In this document: positions 1 through 8,813 of the stretch, one piece after another
How the letters are laid out: every line of letters starts with the position of its first letter
How positions within the stretch are numbered: the first letter of the stretch is position 1
NCBI RefSeq assembly: GCF_000521505.1
Contig: NZ_CP003915.1
Coordinates: forward strand, 4,092,001 to 4,156,000
Direction of reading: 5' to 3'
Source: Advenella mimigardefordensis DPN7
GTDB taxonomy: Bacteria; Pseudomonadota; Gammaproteobacteria; Burkholderiales; Burkholderiaceae_B
DNA: 64,000 bases
Made by a program: the position numbers and the translations under genes
Notes under the pieces: model-generated
Databases searched by the model: none
Told to the model about the DNA's origin: nothing
What the model saw: only the letters and a program-made list of their open reading frames with translations

Positions 1-44
1 GCGTGTATATATTGTTATCGTTATAACTATCTTACGGAGAACCC

Positions 45-260
45 ATGTCCATCCAGTCAATCAACGCACGCAACCAGTTTCGTGGAAAAATTGTAGAGAT
101 CATAAGCGGCCCTGTCGTATCGGAAGTTGACATCGAAACACCTGCAGGGCCGATCACTTCTGTGATAACCAGCCGTTCCATCGAGCAACTCGGGCTCACC
201 GTCGGATCGGAGGTGATTGCCTTTGTGAAGTCCACCGATGTCGCAGTGGCCAAGCTGTGA
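45..260 (+). CDS. Molbindin-type molybdopterin/molybdate-binding (TOBE) protein
   Basis: A 71-residue protein made of a single TOBE/Mop domain. The pattern NQFRGKIVEI followed by GPVVSEVDIETPAG and the ending EVIAFVKSTDVAVAKL is characteristic of molbindins, small cytoplasmic oligomers that bind molybdate or tungstate and buffer the metal for cofactor synthesis. A good ribosome-binding site (GGAG) lies seven bases before the ATG. The gene is at the window edge, so its operon partners, for example a ModABC transporter, would lie upstream and cannot be seen. No neighbour in the window uses molybdenum in an obvious way. The family call is firm; the exact physiological role is inferred. Confidence 0.85.
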   Translation: MSIQSINARNQFRGKIVEIISGPVVSEVDIETPAGPITSVITSRSIEQLGLTVGSEVIAFVKSTDVAVAKL

Positions 261-440
261 GCGTAGCCCGAAAAAGAGCAGACCGGCTGCTGCTGGCCGG
301 CCCGCCGACGTCGACAACATTAATACATACCGACAGGCTCAACGCTCGCGATCGATGTCGACCGTGACGATCCTGCCTGGAAAGGGCAGAACCAGGCACG
401 CGTAATAAACTGTCGCTTTCGCACGCTCCACGGGGTTGTT

Positions 441-1382
441 TCATACCAGATTTTCTGGCTTTCCCAGGAAAAACTGATTGATATTATCAAACGCCGTGCC
501 GAAATAATTCTCGTAGTTATCACGTTCGACATAACCGAGATGCGGTGTACACAATACGTTTGGCATATTAATGAGTGGCGAAGTGGTGGCTGGCTCCTGT
601 TCATAGACGTCAACGGCAGCAAAGCCCGGTGCGCCGTTAGCCAGCGCGTTCTGGAGCGCGCCGGTTTCAATCAGCTCCGCCCTGCTGGTATTGACGATCA
701 ATGCATGGGCACCCATTCTGGCAAGGTCAGCCTGTTTGACAATACCCCGCGTCTCATCATTCAGACGAATATGCAGGGAAACGATATCGCTTTGCGCAAA
801 AAACACTTCCCTGGTCGGTGCCACTTCAAAACCATCGGCTCGTGCTTTATCGGTCGAGCCTGCCCGCCCCCACACCCAGACGTTCATGCCAAAGGCACGA
901 CCATATCGCGCAACCTGCTCGCCAATTCTGCCGTAACTCCATACACCCAATCGGTGTCCCTGCAGTTTCTGGCCAAGACGTCCCTGCCACTGACCTTGCT
1001 GCAGGCGATTAGCTTCGCTCACAATATGCCGGCGACTCGCCAAAACCAACGCCCAGGTGAGTTCTGCTGTCGCCGTGCCCGATCCGGTTCCCTGCGCCAC
1101 GGCGATGCCCTGCCGCCGGCAGGCTTCAAGATCAATATGGCCCGCTACCTTGCCGATTTGACTGATCAGCTTTAACCGGGGCAATTGCCTGAGTATATCT
1201 TCAGTCAGCACCGTTCGCTCCCGGGTCAGCACCAGCGCATCGGCAGATGCAAAACGCCGCACCAGTTCAGCAGGATCTTTACAACTGTCATTGTAGACCG
1301 TCACCTCGTGCTCCTGCAGTTTCTTGAAACAGTCCAGATTGCGAACACAATTCTGATAATCTTCAGGGATAATGATATGCAT
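441..1382 (-). CDS. D-2-hydroxyacid dehydrogenase family protein (NAD-dependent)
   Basis: A 313-residue protein of the D-isomer-specific 2-hydroxyacid dehydrogenase family, which oxidises 2-hydroxyacids or reduces 2-oxoacids with NAD(P). The Rossmann dinucleotide site is seen around residues 145-165 (GVWSYGRIGEQVARYG). The family pattern NTSRAELIETGAL and the catalytic-histidine region CTPHLGYVERDNYE near the C-terminus are present. It begins only six bases after the stop of the Bug-family binding protein, so the two form one minus-strand transcription unit. Together they suggest uptake and oxidation or reduction of a small organic acid. The substrate is not identifiable from sequence. Confidence 0.85.
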   Translation of the reverse strand: MHIIIPEDYQNCVRNLDCFKKLQEHEVTVYNDSCKDPAELVRRFASADALVLTRERTVLTEDILRQLPRLKLISQIGKVAGHIDLEACRRQGIAVAQGTGSGTATAELTWALVLASRRHIVSEANRLQQGQWQGRLGQKLQGHRLGVWSYGRIGEQVARYGRAFGMNVWVWGRAGSTDKARADGFEVAPTREVFFAQSDIVSLHIRLNDETRGIVKQADLARMGAHALIVNTSRAELIETGALQNALANGAPGFAAVDVYEQEPATTSPLINMPNVLCTPHLGYVERDNYENYFGTAFDNINQFFLGKPENLV

Positions 1383-1388
1383 AAGATT

Positions 1389-2384
1389 CTATTGAATTTT
1401 CAGATTAAGCTTTTTAGCAATCCCGTCCCAGGTTTTCAGATCTTCCCCGATTACCTGATTGAACGCTTCCACGCTATTGCCGCCCGGCTCGATCCCCATC
1501 GATTTGAATGTGTCCGCCACTCTGGAATCGGTCAGCGCCTTTTTTACATGATCATTCAGCTTGCTGATGATAGCCGGATCCGTCCCCGCCCGGGCCAGCA
1601 GACCATACCAGGGATGAATCTCAAAGCCGGGAAACCCCTGCTCGGCAATCGTGGGCACATCGGGAACCACAGGCGAGCGTTGCGCCGTGGGCACCGCCAG
1701 CGCCTTGATTTTGTGGTCCTTCAATAGCGGCAAGGCAACTGTCGTATCCAGGAATATGGCGTGGATCCTGCCCGACAACAGATCCTGGATCGCAGGTGCA
1801 GCGCCTTTGTAGGGTGTATGTTCCAGCGCCAGCCCCGCCCGGTCCTTGAACATCTCCATCGCCAGGTGTCCGGACGAGCCATTGCCTGACGAACCGTAGA
1901 AATAGGCTGAAGGCTTGGCCTTGACCATTTCAATAAACTCGTGCAGGGTGTTGACCGGTGTATCCACGTTGACCACCAGCAGATGTGAGATATAACCCAC
2001 AACCGAAACACCGGTAAAGTCGGTTGTCATATCAAAAGGAAAGTCAGAACGCAACGCCGGCGTGGTCACGGCCTGAATAGAAGGGAACGCCAGGGTATAA
2101 CCATCGGCAGGCGCATTGCGCACTTCGCTCAGCGCAATCACGCCCGTGCCGCCCGGCTTGTTGAGGACCACGATGGTCTGCCCCAGACTCTCACTCAGCG
2201 GCCGGGAAATCGCCCGCGCCATCAGGTCGGTCGGGCCGCCGGGCGCAAAGGGCACAACGATCTTTATCGGTTTTTCGGGATAGCTGCCTGCCCCCGCAGC
2301 AAGCACCCGTGCTGCAAACGGCAGCCCGATCATCGCTGCCGCACCCTGAATCAACATTGCCCTGCGCTTTTCATTCACCTTCAT
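1389..2384 (-). CDS. Bug-family (TctC-like) periplasmic solute-binding protein
   Basis: A 331-residue Bug (Bordetella uptake gene) protein. The N-terminus has a basic/hydrophobic export signal ending near AARVLAAGAG. It is followed by the family hallmarks YPEKPIKIVVPFAPGGPTD and later GSSGNGSSGHLAMEMF and HTPYKGAAPAIQDLLSGRI. Such proteins bind carboxylates in the periplasm for tripartite tricarboxylate transporters, but no TctA/TctB genes are nearby. It is first in a two-gene operon with the hydroxyacid dehydrogenase. A perfect inverted repeat lies 73-97 bases upstream of the start codon. The ligand is unknown, probably a small carboxylate or hydroxyacid. Confidence 0.9.
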   Translation of the reverse strand: MKVNEKRRAMLIQGAAAMIGLPFAARVLAAGAGSYPEKPIKIVVPFAPGGPTDLMARAISRPLSESLGQTIVVLNKPGGTGVIALSEVRNAPADGYTLAFPSIQAVTTPALRSDFPFDMTTDFTGVSVVGYISHLLVVNVDTPVNTLHEFIEMVKAKPSAYFYGSSGNGSSGHLAMEMFKDRAGLALEHTPYKGAAPAIQDLLSGRIHAIFLDTTVALPLLKDHKIKALAVPTAQRSPVVPDVPTIAEQGFPGFEIHPWYGLLARAGTDPAIISKLNDHVKKALTDSRVADTFKSMGIEPGGNSVEAFNQVIGEDLKTWDGIAKKLNLKIQ

Positions 2385-2456
2385 TGCTGCCTCCTTATCA
2401 TTGTTTTGTCGTTATGATCAAAGGATTCTACCTTTCGGTTGAGCAACGATGACAAC

Positions 2457-2481
2457 TGCAATTCCAGTGAATGGAATTGCA
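2457..2481. promoter_or_regulatory. Perfect inverted repeat, likely operator of the Bug/dehydrogenase operon
   Basis: Arms TGCAATTCCA and TGGAATTGCA are perfect 10-bp complements separated by five bases. The element lies upstream of the Bug start at 2384 and downstream of the nitroreductase stop at 2539. No T-tract follows on either strand, so a repressor or activator site is more likely than a terminator. No cognate regulator gene is adjacent. Confidence 0.5.
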
Positions 2482-2538
2482 TAGGTAGTACAGATGAAAT
2501 TGGGGGTTACTTTACAACGCTATCCCTTACAACGCAGA

Positions 2539-3390
2539 TTATCGCAGATCAAACCCCAGATTTTTAAGCGCCTCAACCAGCCGATCCCGTCCGGTCAGCG
2601 CTTCCGGGCCGCGCAGGCGGTTCAGTGAATGCAGATCCCACGGCCCGCTGTTCTTCATGCCCTGCGCCTTGTAGAAATCATCCATGGTGGCGTTATAGCT
2701 TTGCGCTGCCGGCTCCAGAGCAGAGGCATCGTACTTCTCTTTATGCAGCACTGCCGCCTGGGGAAGACGTGGCTTCACCGAAGCGGGCTTCAGCGGATCC
2801 GGATAGCCAATACACATGCCAAATGTGGCGAACGCGTAGTCGGGCAGACCAAGCTCTTTAGCCACTTCCTCGGGATGATTGCGCATACCGCCAATAAATA
2901 CCACGCCCAGGCCCATCGATTCAGCAGCCACCGCAGCATTCTGCGCCGCCAGCGCCGAATCGATGGAGGCAAGAAGGAACGCCTCCATATATGTCAGGCC
3001 GTCGTGTGGGACGCCATGCTTGACGCCCAGAGACTTGAACCGTGACAGGTCAGCCACCCACACCAGAAACAGCGGGCAGCGCCGTACGTGCTCCTGGTTG
3101 CCGGCCAGTTGTGCCAGCCTGTCCTTGCTCTGCGCATCCTGAACGACAACAACGCTCCAGGTCTGCAAGTTGGATGACGTGGAGGCGGACTGCGCTGCCG
3201 CAACCAGCAACTCCAGGGTGCCTGGCTTAAGTGTCTCATCTGTATAGGCGCGTACCGAGCGATGATTAAACAGCGTTTCGATGGTGGCATTGACCTCATC
3301 CGGAGTGAATGCAGCCTGCTGATAACGTGCTTTCAGAAGATCTTGTGCCGTTCCTGCGGCCATAGCGTGGTTTAAGGACTCTTTACTCAT
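2539..3390 (-). CDS. Nitroreductase-family NADPH-dependent oxidoreductase (NfsA/FRP type)
   Basis: A 283-residue flavin-dependent oxidoreductase of the nitroreductase fold. The FMN-binding signature HRSVRAYTDETLKPGTLELLVAAAQSA near residue 43 is typical, with SASTSSNLQTWSVVVV after it. The central AQNAAVAAESMGLGVVFIGG and FATFGMCIGYPD segments match the NfsA/FRP branch. Such enzymes reduce nitroaromatics, quinones or flavins with NADPH in the cytoplasm. It appears monocistronic on the minus strand and diverges from the phosphatase gene at 3799. The family call is strong; the in vivo substrate is unknown. Confidence 0.88.
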   Translation of the reverse strand: MSKESLNHAMAAGTAQDLLKARYQQAAFTPDEVNATIETLFNHRSVRAYTDETLKPGTLELLVAAAQSASTSSNLQTWSVVVVQDAQSKDRLAQLAGNQEHVRRCPLFLVWVADLSRFKSLGVKHGVPHDGLTYMEAFLLASIDSALAAQNAAVAAESMGLGVVFIGGMRNHPEEVAKELGLPDYAFATFGMCIGYPDPLKPASVKPRLPQAAVLHKEKYDASALEPAAQSYNATMDDFYKAQGMKNSGPWDLHSLNRLRGPEALTGRDRLVEALKNLGFDLR

Positions 3391-3798
3391 CGTCTACATA
3401 CAACTCCAAATAACGGTCAAAAGCCGGATCACGAGCAACGTGACAGCCATCAAAAATATCGATATTGACATAATGATAAACGCATCGCCGCTATAAAAGT
3501 AATAACGCCTTCGTCTTTAGATATTCGGCTGTCTTTTAAACATTCCACAAGAATGACCATTAGCACTCACGAGTCAGCGGTATGCCCATACTCAGCCTAT
3601 GGCAAGCCCCATACTCAACAGCAAATCCAGCCCGCAATTTCCCGGGCATCTCACGCAAACGAACCTGTTTCATTCAACTACGATAAGCGATATACGAAGC
3701 ACTTGAGGCTTGCGCCGGCTATATCCATGACAGGAGCACCTGTTATACTTTTCTGGTCTTTTTTATCTTAGATTTGTCTCAAATCGCCCTCACTATAC
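3391..3798. other. 408-bp intergenic region, divergent promoters expected
   Basis: This stretch separates the nitroreductase (minus) from the PhoD-like phosphatase (plus). A 72-codon open frame at 3553-3771 (+) has no recognisable domain and no clear ribosome-binding site, so I do not call it a gene. The DNA is AT-richer than the neighbouring genes, as expected for back-to-back promoters. No RNA gene or strong terminator was seen. Confidence 0.5.
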
Positions 3799-5778
3799 TT
3801 GACTCAATCAGTTGCACCCAACACCCTCCCGCCCGTGCTTGCCGGTCCGATTCTGCGCCGCCTGGAACCCACCCGTCTGTTGCTGTGGCTGGTCGGCAGC
3901 ATGCCGATACCTTTTACGCTGCAGCTCACTCCTGCCGGTGAAACGCCCAGAAGTGTGGTGCTTGATGAGGCCAGTTGCCGCGTCATTCCCATCGGCCGCC
4001 ATGCCTTTGTGCATTTGATTGATGTCTCTCTGTCGGAACCGCTCCCGCTGGACACTGTCATCGCCTATGATTTGATCGCCACGCTCGCCGATGGCGCTCA
4101 GGCGAATATTGCCCAGTGGGCGCCGCATCTGCTGCACGGCGGTGCGACCCAGCCTACCCTGGTGCTGCGCAGTCGCGCCGACGATATTCTCTTTGGCTCC
4201 TGCCGCAAGCCGCATCACCCCTCAGGCGATGGCCTTGCGCGTGCAGACGATCTGCTGGCCGGACATATCGGGCAGGCTGATGCGCGACCCGCCATGCTCA
4301 TGCTATGTGGCGACCAGATTTACGCCGATGATGTAGCAGGACCCATGCTATCGGCCATCCACGCCCTGATTGCCCGACTCGGCCTGTATGGCGAGGTGCT
4401 GGAAGGCGCCGTCGTTGCCGATAGCGAAGCGCTTTACGCCCACCCTGCCGGCTACTATCGCCGCGAAGACCTGCTGCCCGCGTTCAAATCGAACGAGGCG
4501 TTGCGTGAGCGCTTCTTCGGCGGCGTGGAAAAGCCGATTTTCACCACTACCAGTGCGCACAATCACCTGGTTACACTGGCCGAAGTCATAGCCATGTATT
4601 TGCTGGTCTGGTCGCCGGTACCATGGCAAATCATCACCGAGTCACCCATGCCGGCGCTTAGCGCCGAGCATGCCCACCAATGGCGGCGAGAGGCCGGCAT
4701 CCTGCAGGACTTCCGGCGCGATCTGCCCAAGGCCGCACGCCTGCTGGCGCATGTCCAGACCCTGATGATCTTTGATGATCATGACGTGACCGATGACTGG
4801 AATTTGTCAGCCAAATGGGCCTCCACGGCCTATGAACATCCCTTCTCCAGACGCATCGTCGGCAACGCGCTCATGGCCTACATGCTGTGCCAGGGCTGGG
4901 GGAACCGCCCCGACGTGTTCACAGCGGTGCTGGACGACATGAACGCGCTTACCGCCACGCCTGATCCAGAGCAGCGCCTGGATGCTGCTGCCCAGGACGC
5001 CCTGATTACGCGCCTGCTGTCATTCAGTCAATGGGACTACGTGCTGCGCACGCAGCCGACGGTGATCGTTCTCGATACGCGCACACGCCGCTGGCATAGC
5101 AGGCGATTACCCAGCCGCCCGTCCGGACTGATGGACTGGGAGTCGCTGACCGACCTTCAGCATGAATTGCTGGACGAAACCGCTGCCGTGATCGTCTCGC
5201 CCACGCCCATGTTTGGTGTCAAGCTGATTGAAGTCGTGCAACGAATCTGTACCTATGCGGGTCACGCGCTGACCGTTGATGCAGAAAACTGGATGACACA
5301 CCGAGGTTCTGCCAGCGTCATGCTCAATATCTTTCGCCATTCGCGCACACCCGGAAATTACGTAATCCTGTCGGGTGACGTGCACTACTCCTTCGCGTAC
5401 GATGTACAGGTCCGTGATAGTGATCGCGTGCCACACATCTGGCAGATCACCAGCAGCGGTATCAAGAATGAGTTTCCGCGGCGCCTGCTGAACTGGCTGG
5501 ATCGCCTCAACCGCTGGCTTTATTCACCTCGCTCACCGCTGAACTGGTTCACCCAACGACGGCATCTGCAGATACAGCCACGCCTTCCGGATCAACGCAG
5601 CAGCGGCGAACGCCTATGGAATAGCGCGGGTATTGGCCAAATACTGCTTGACGCACAGGGCCGGCCCGCACGTATTCTGCAACACAACGCCAACGGTCAG
5701 CCTTCCACCGAGTTTCTCGCGCCAGAACAGGACGCGGCCACAAAGCCAATTGCAGCACAAACCGATACTGGTGAGTGA
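3799..5778 (+). CDS. PhoD-like alkaline phosphatase / metallophosphatase family protein
   Basis: A 659-residue protein of the PhoD-like phosphatase family, two-metal phosphomonoesterases/diesterases. Motifs in order are SCRKPHHPSGDGLARADDLL (~residues 133-152), LMLCGDQIYADDV (metal ligands GDQ), MIFDDHDVTDDWN (DDHD) and VILSGDVHYSFAYDV (GDVH). It lacks a Tat or Sec signal peptide, so unlike classical PhoD it is probably cytoplasmic. The only start in frame is a TTG at 3799, and no convincing Shine-Dalgarno precedes it. A stop codon lies 27 bases upstream, so the protein cannot begin much earlier. It converges with the hydrolase gene at 5869. Confidence 0.85.
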   Translation: MTQSVAPNTLPPVLAGPILRRLEPTRLLLWLVGSMPIPFTLQLTPAGETPRSVVLDEASCRVIPIGRHAFVHLIDVSLSEPLPLDTVIAYDLIATLADGAQANIAQWAPHLLHGGATQPTLVLRSRADDILFGSCRKPHHPSGDGLARADDLLAGHIGQADARPAMLMLCGDQIYADDVAGPMLSAIHALIARLGLYGEVLEGAVVADSEALYAHPAGYYRREDLLPAFKSNEALRERFFGGVEKPIFTTTSAHNHLVTLAEVIAMYLLVWSPVPWQIITESPMPALSAEHAHQWRREAGILQDFRRDLPKAARLLAHVQTLMIFDDHDVTDDWNLSAKWASTAYEHPFSRRIVGNALMAYMLCQGWGNRPDVFTAVLDDMNALTATPDPEQRLDAAAQDALITRLLSFSQWDYVLRTQPTVIVLDTRTRRWHSRRLPSRPSGLMDWESLTDLQHELLDETAAVIVSPTPMFGVKLIEVVQRICTYAGHALTVDAENWMTHRGSASVMLNIFRHSRTPGNYVILSGDVHYSFAYDVQVRDSDRVPHIWQITSSGIKNEFPRRLLNWLDRLNRWLYSPRSPLNWFTQRRHLQIQPRLPDQRSSGERLWNSAGIGQILLDAQGRPARILQHNANGQPSTEFLAPEQDAATKPIAAQTDTGE

Positions 5779-5868
5779 TGCGCGCCGTCCTGCGCATACA
5801 ATAGCCGGGCTGACGCGATACGCTCGGAGCAACACACAAGGCAATCCAGACGTCCCTGCCCGCTAAAC

Positions 5869-6816
5869 TCAGTACTGTGCCAGAATATTGAATAAGGCCT
5901 GGCCGATTTGCGGCAAAAAGGTGATATCTTCCGAGACCGCCTTGCCATGTGAAAAGATTACAACCGTGATCGCGCTGTAGGCTTTGCAGTGCGCTGGTGG
6001 CAATACAAAGTGTGCGCTGTCGTGTCTGTTATAACTGGACAGTACATCGCCGGTCCAGCCATTCCATCCGGCCTTCGAATAATATTCCAGGTTTTCCGGC
6101 AAATGCTCCCCCAGGAACCCATTTACCTGCGCGTGCGGAAGCGCCCTGAAGTCCGGCGCAAGAGACCGTTTCAGATACTTAGCCGCATCCTTGCTAATGG
6201 ATGTATCCTGGAACGTACCTGTGCATATCTCACTGAGCAAACGCGCCACAAAATCACTGCTAAGACAATTGTGATTGTTTTTGCCATTAAGCGTGGCAAA
6301 TAGCCTTTCCCTGCCGTAGCGATCGTCGTCCATCAGTTTCTGGCATACATTGATACCCTGGGCCTGCGGCCAACCCAAACTATTAAAGAACCGATTCACC
6401 ACCTGACGTCGCTCACACCACTGCTTCATTTCTGCTTCGGGCAACAGCGTATCCCCCGTGGTGCCCGACAACAAATCGATCACATAATTGGTTGCGTTAT
6501 TGCTGGACCACAAAATCATATCAGTGATGGCGCGCTCCAGTTCATCATGAGGCGTGATCTTCCCCTCATGCAGCGCCGCCAGTACGGCCGCCAGATATGC
6601 AATCTTAACCACGCTGGCCGGATAGAACTGGCGTTGGCCCTGCCAGGAAAACCCTTCAGCTGCTGTGGCCCGCTCACCGGCAGTTGCTCGCGGAAACAAA
6701 TGCAAGGTAATGCTCGAATCGGCGACGTCATGTGCCAACGGTGCAAATATCTGGCGGATAGACGACAGCAGGCGCTGTCCAATTTGACTGGATGTCTCTG
6801 TTTTTTTGTAATACAT
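5869..6816 (-). CDS. Cytoplasmic serine hydrolase of the class A beta-lactamase fold
   Basis: A 315-residue protein of the beta-lactamase enzyme family. The nucleophile motif S-x-x-K is S68-V-V-K71, the second motif is S105-N106-N107, and the third (normally KTG) appears as K248-A-G in YYSKAGWNGWTGD. It has no signal peptide, whereas true beta-lactamases are exported. It is the last gene of the peptide-type ABC transporter operon, nine bases after the upstream stop. A plausible role is therefore hydrolysis of an imported amide, peptide or lactam inside the cell, not antibiotic resistance. This role is inferred from context and from the missing signal. Confidence 0.75.
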   Translation of the reverse strand: MYYKKTETSSQIGQRLLSSIRQIFAPLAHDVADSSITLHLFPRATAGERATAAEGFSWQGQRQFYPASVVKIAYLAAVLAALHEGKITPHDELERAITDMILWSSNNATNYVIDLLSGTTGDTLLPEAEMKQWCERRQVVNRFFNSLGWPQAQGINVCQKLMDDDRYGRERLFATLNGKNNHNCLSSDFVARLLSEICTGTFQDTSISKDAAKYLKRSLAPDFRALPHAQVNGFLGEHLPENLEYYSKAGWNGWTGDVLSSYNRHDSAHFVLPPAHCKAYSAITVVIFSHGKAVSEDITFLPQIGQALFNILAQY

Positions 6817-6825
6817 GAAAAGGTC

Positions 6826-7857
6826 CTAGATTTCTGCCAGTCGTATGCATCTGGCGCGTTGTGTGTCCGAAACGGATGTCAGGTCCGGATGGCTTTGCCG
6901 GCAACGATCCACCACGTAAGGACAGCGACTCGAGAACGCACAGCCTGCAATGATTTCATGCGGATCAGGCAATTCCCCCTCCAGGATCGCGGAAGGATTC
7001 CTGACTGAAGGATCGGCAATCGGAATGGCGGAAAGCAACGCGCGGGTATAGGGATGTCGGGGCTGGGAAAAGATATCTTCCTTGGTGCCCTCCTCTACAA
7101 TTTCCCCAAGGTACATCACCAGCACTCGATCGCTCACACGCTTGACCACGTTCAGATCATGCGCAACGAACAGAAAAGCGACCTTCAGTTTTTGCCGGAT
7201 CTCTTCGAATAAATTGATAATCTGTGCCTGGACCGACGCATCCAGCGCGGATACGGGTTCGTCCGCAATAATGAGTTCCGGATTAACGGCCAGCGCCCTG
7301 GCGATGGAGACGCGTTGACGCTGCCCGCCACTTAAGGCATGAGGAAACTTCTCTTTCAGTGATAGCGGCAAACCGACGATGCCAAGCAACCTGTCAACCT
7401 CTGCAGCCCGATCGACCTTGTTGCTCGCGGCCGCATGATGGGTAGCCAACGCCTCTTTGAGCACGCGGCCAATAGTGAATCTCGGATTCAGCGAAGAATA
7501 CGGATCCTGAAATACCATCTGAATCCTGGTGCTACGCTCAAATCGGGAATATTTGTCCATTGATCTGCCGTCTGACCAGGTGACGGCCCCACTTGACGGT
7601 TTCTGCAATCCGATAATACATTTTCCCAGCGTGCTTTTACCACAGCCGGACTCCCCCACGACGCCAACAATCTCGCCTTGGTTCACATGCAGCGACACGC
7701 CTTTGAGGGCATGCAGAAAGCCCGCCTTTTTGCCCATGAGAAGATCTCCCAGACCACGGCGGCTACCAAAGCGCTTTTCCAGATTATCGACGGTCAATAA
7801 GGCCGGTGAATGTGACTCGCTTACCACAATGATTCCTCCTTGCGATGACAAGCGCAT
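6826..7857 (-). CDS. Peptide-type ABC transporter ATP-binding protein (DppF/OppF-like)
   Basis: A 343-residue ATPase of the dipeptide/oligopeptide importer family. The Walker A motif is GVVGESGCGKST, the ABC signature LSGGQRQRVSIARAL and Walker B LIIADEPVSALD. The C-terminal oligopeptide/dipeptide domain carries the usual cysteine region (AGCAFSSRCPYVVDRC). It overlaps the 3' end of the second ATPase gene by 37 bases, showing translational coupling. It energises import with the neighbouring ATPase, two permeases and binding protein. Confidence 0.93.
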   Translation of the reverse strand: MRLSSQGGIIVVSESHSPALLTVDNLEKRFGSRRGLGDLLMGKKAGFLHALKGVSLHVNQGEIVGVVGESGCGKSTLGKCIIGLQKPSSGAVTWSDGRSMDKYSRFERSTRIQMVFQDPYSSLNPRFTIGRVLKEALATHHAAASNKVDRAAEVDRLLGIVGLPLSLKEKFPHALSGGQRQRVSIARALAVNPELIIADEPVSALDASVQAQIINLFEEIRQKLKVAFLFVAHDLNVVKRVSDRVLVMYLGEIVEEGTKEDIFSQPRHPYTRALLSAIPIADPSVRNPSAILEGELPDPHEIIAGCAFSSRCPYVVDRCRQSHPDLTSVSDTQRARCIRLAEI

Positions 7858-8813
7858 GCATGCGCCGAACTCACGTTTTCACTCTCCGGGCTCTCGATAT
7901 GACATCGTTCGATCGCGAATTTGCAGCGTGGATGAAAACGGCAGCCTGCTGGAAAATGTCCGGCTGCGGGAGGCTCCCCGGCAATGGGCTCCAGTTTATG
8001 GTGAGGATCGACGTTCGCCGGCAGCGCATTGAGAAGTGCTCTCGTATAAGGGTGCCGAGGATTGGCAAAAATGTCGGCTACACTACCGCTTTCTACAATC
8101 TTCCCGGCATACATCACGGCCATATCATCACAATGCTGGGCAACGACACCAAGATCATGTGTAACCAACAATACCGACATCCCCACGCGCTCGCGCAGTT
8201 CATGAAGTAACCGCAACACCTGAGCCTGAATGGTGACATCCAGTGCCGTAGTGGGTTCGTCCGCGATAAGTAGCTCGGGCGCACAGGACAGTGCCATGGC
8301 GATCAACACCCGCTGACGCAGTCCGCCGCTCAATTCATGCGGCCAGGCATGGAACCGTCGCTCGGCAGAGGTAATGCCCACTTCCCGTAACAGCCCTACT
8401 ACCTTTTCCCGAACCTGAGCTGAAGACAAACCGGTATGATTGCGTCGTACAATTTCCCCTACCTGATCGCCAACTCGCATCGTCGGATTCAGAGCAGTCA
8501 TGGGGTCCTGAAAAATCATAGAAATCTTTCGCCCGCGAACCTGCGTCAACTGGCGGTCATCCATTGCTGCCAGATCCATGCCATCGAAAAGAATCTGCCC
8601 CTGTTCAATCACAAAGGGTGACCCGCCGAACAGGCGGATAATCGAACGGCAAGTGGTACTTTTTCCACAACCGGACTCGCCCACCAGGCCGAATACACGA
8701 CCTTTTCTGACCTGGAACGTCACGCCCTCTATTGCCATTTGCGCGCGACCTGCTTGCCCAAAACCTGCATGCAGGTTTTCTACCTGAAGCACAGGAGCGA
8801 GTGCTACATTCAT
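7821..8813 (-). CDS. Peptide-type ABC transporter ATP-binding protein (DppD/OppD-like)
   Basis: A 330-residue ATPase, partner of the DppF-like subunit. Walker A GLVGESGCGKST, signature LSGGLRQRVLIAMAL and Walker B LLIADEPTTALD are intact. A cysteine-containing C-terminal domain (AGCRFHPRCKFAIERC) is typical of the oligopeptide branch. It overlaps the DppC-like permease stop by four bases (ATGA arrangement). The glycine-rich signature differs slightly from its partner (GGLRQ against GGQRQ), as is common within such heterodimers. Confidence 0.93.
   Translation of the reverse strand: MNVALAPVLQVENLHAGFGQAGRAQMAIEGVTFQVRKGRVFGLVGESGCGKSTTCRSIIRLFGGSPFVIEQGQILFDGMDLAAMDDRQLTQVRGRKISMIFQDPMTALNPTMRVGDQVGEIVRRNHTGLSSAQVREKVVGLLREVGITSAERRFHAWPHELSGGLRQRVLIAMALSCAPELLIADEPTTALDVTIQAQVLRLLHELRERVGMSVLLVTHDLGVVAQHCDDMAVMYAGKIVESGSVADIFANPRHPYTRALLNALPANVDPHHKLEPIAGEPPAAGHFPAGCRFHPRCKFAIERCHIESPESENVSSAHACACHRKEESLW

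Noticed and set aside
540..1175. 211-residue plus-strand frame opposite the hydroxyacid dehydrogenase
   Set aside because: It is antisense to a well-supported gene and its translation shows no family similarity.
3553..3771. 72-codon open frame upstream of the phosphatase gene
   Set aside because: No recognisable domain, no good ribosome site, and it lies in a region expected to hold divergent promoters.
5869..6816. Antibiotic-resistance beta-lactamase
   Set aside because: The fold and SxxK motif are present, but there is no export signal and the gene belongs to an import operon, so a resistance role is not supported.
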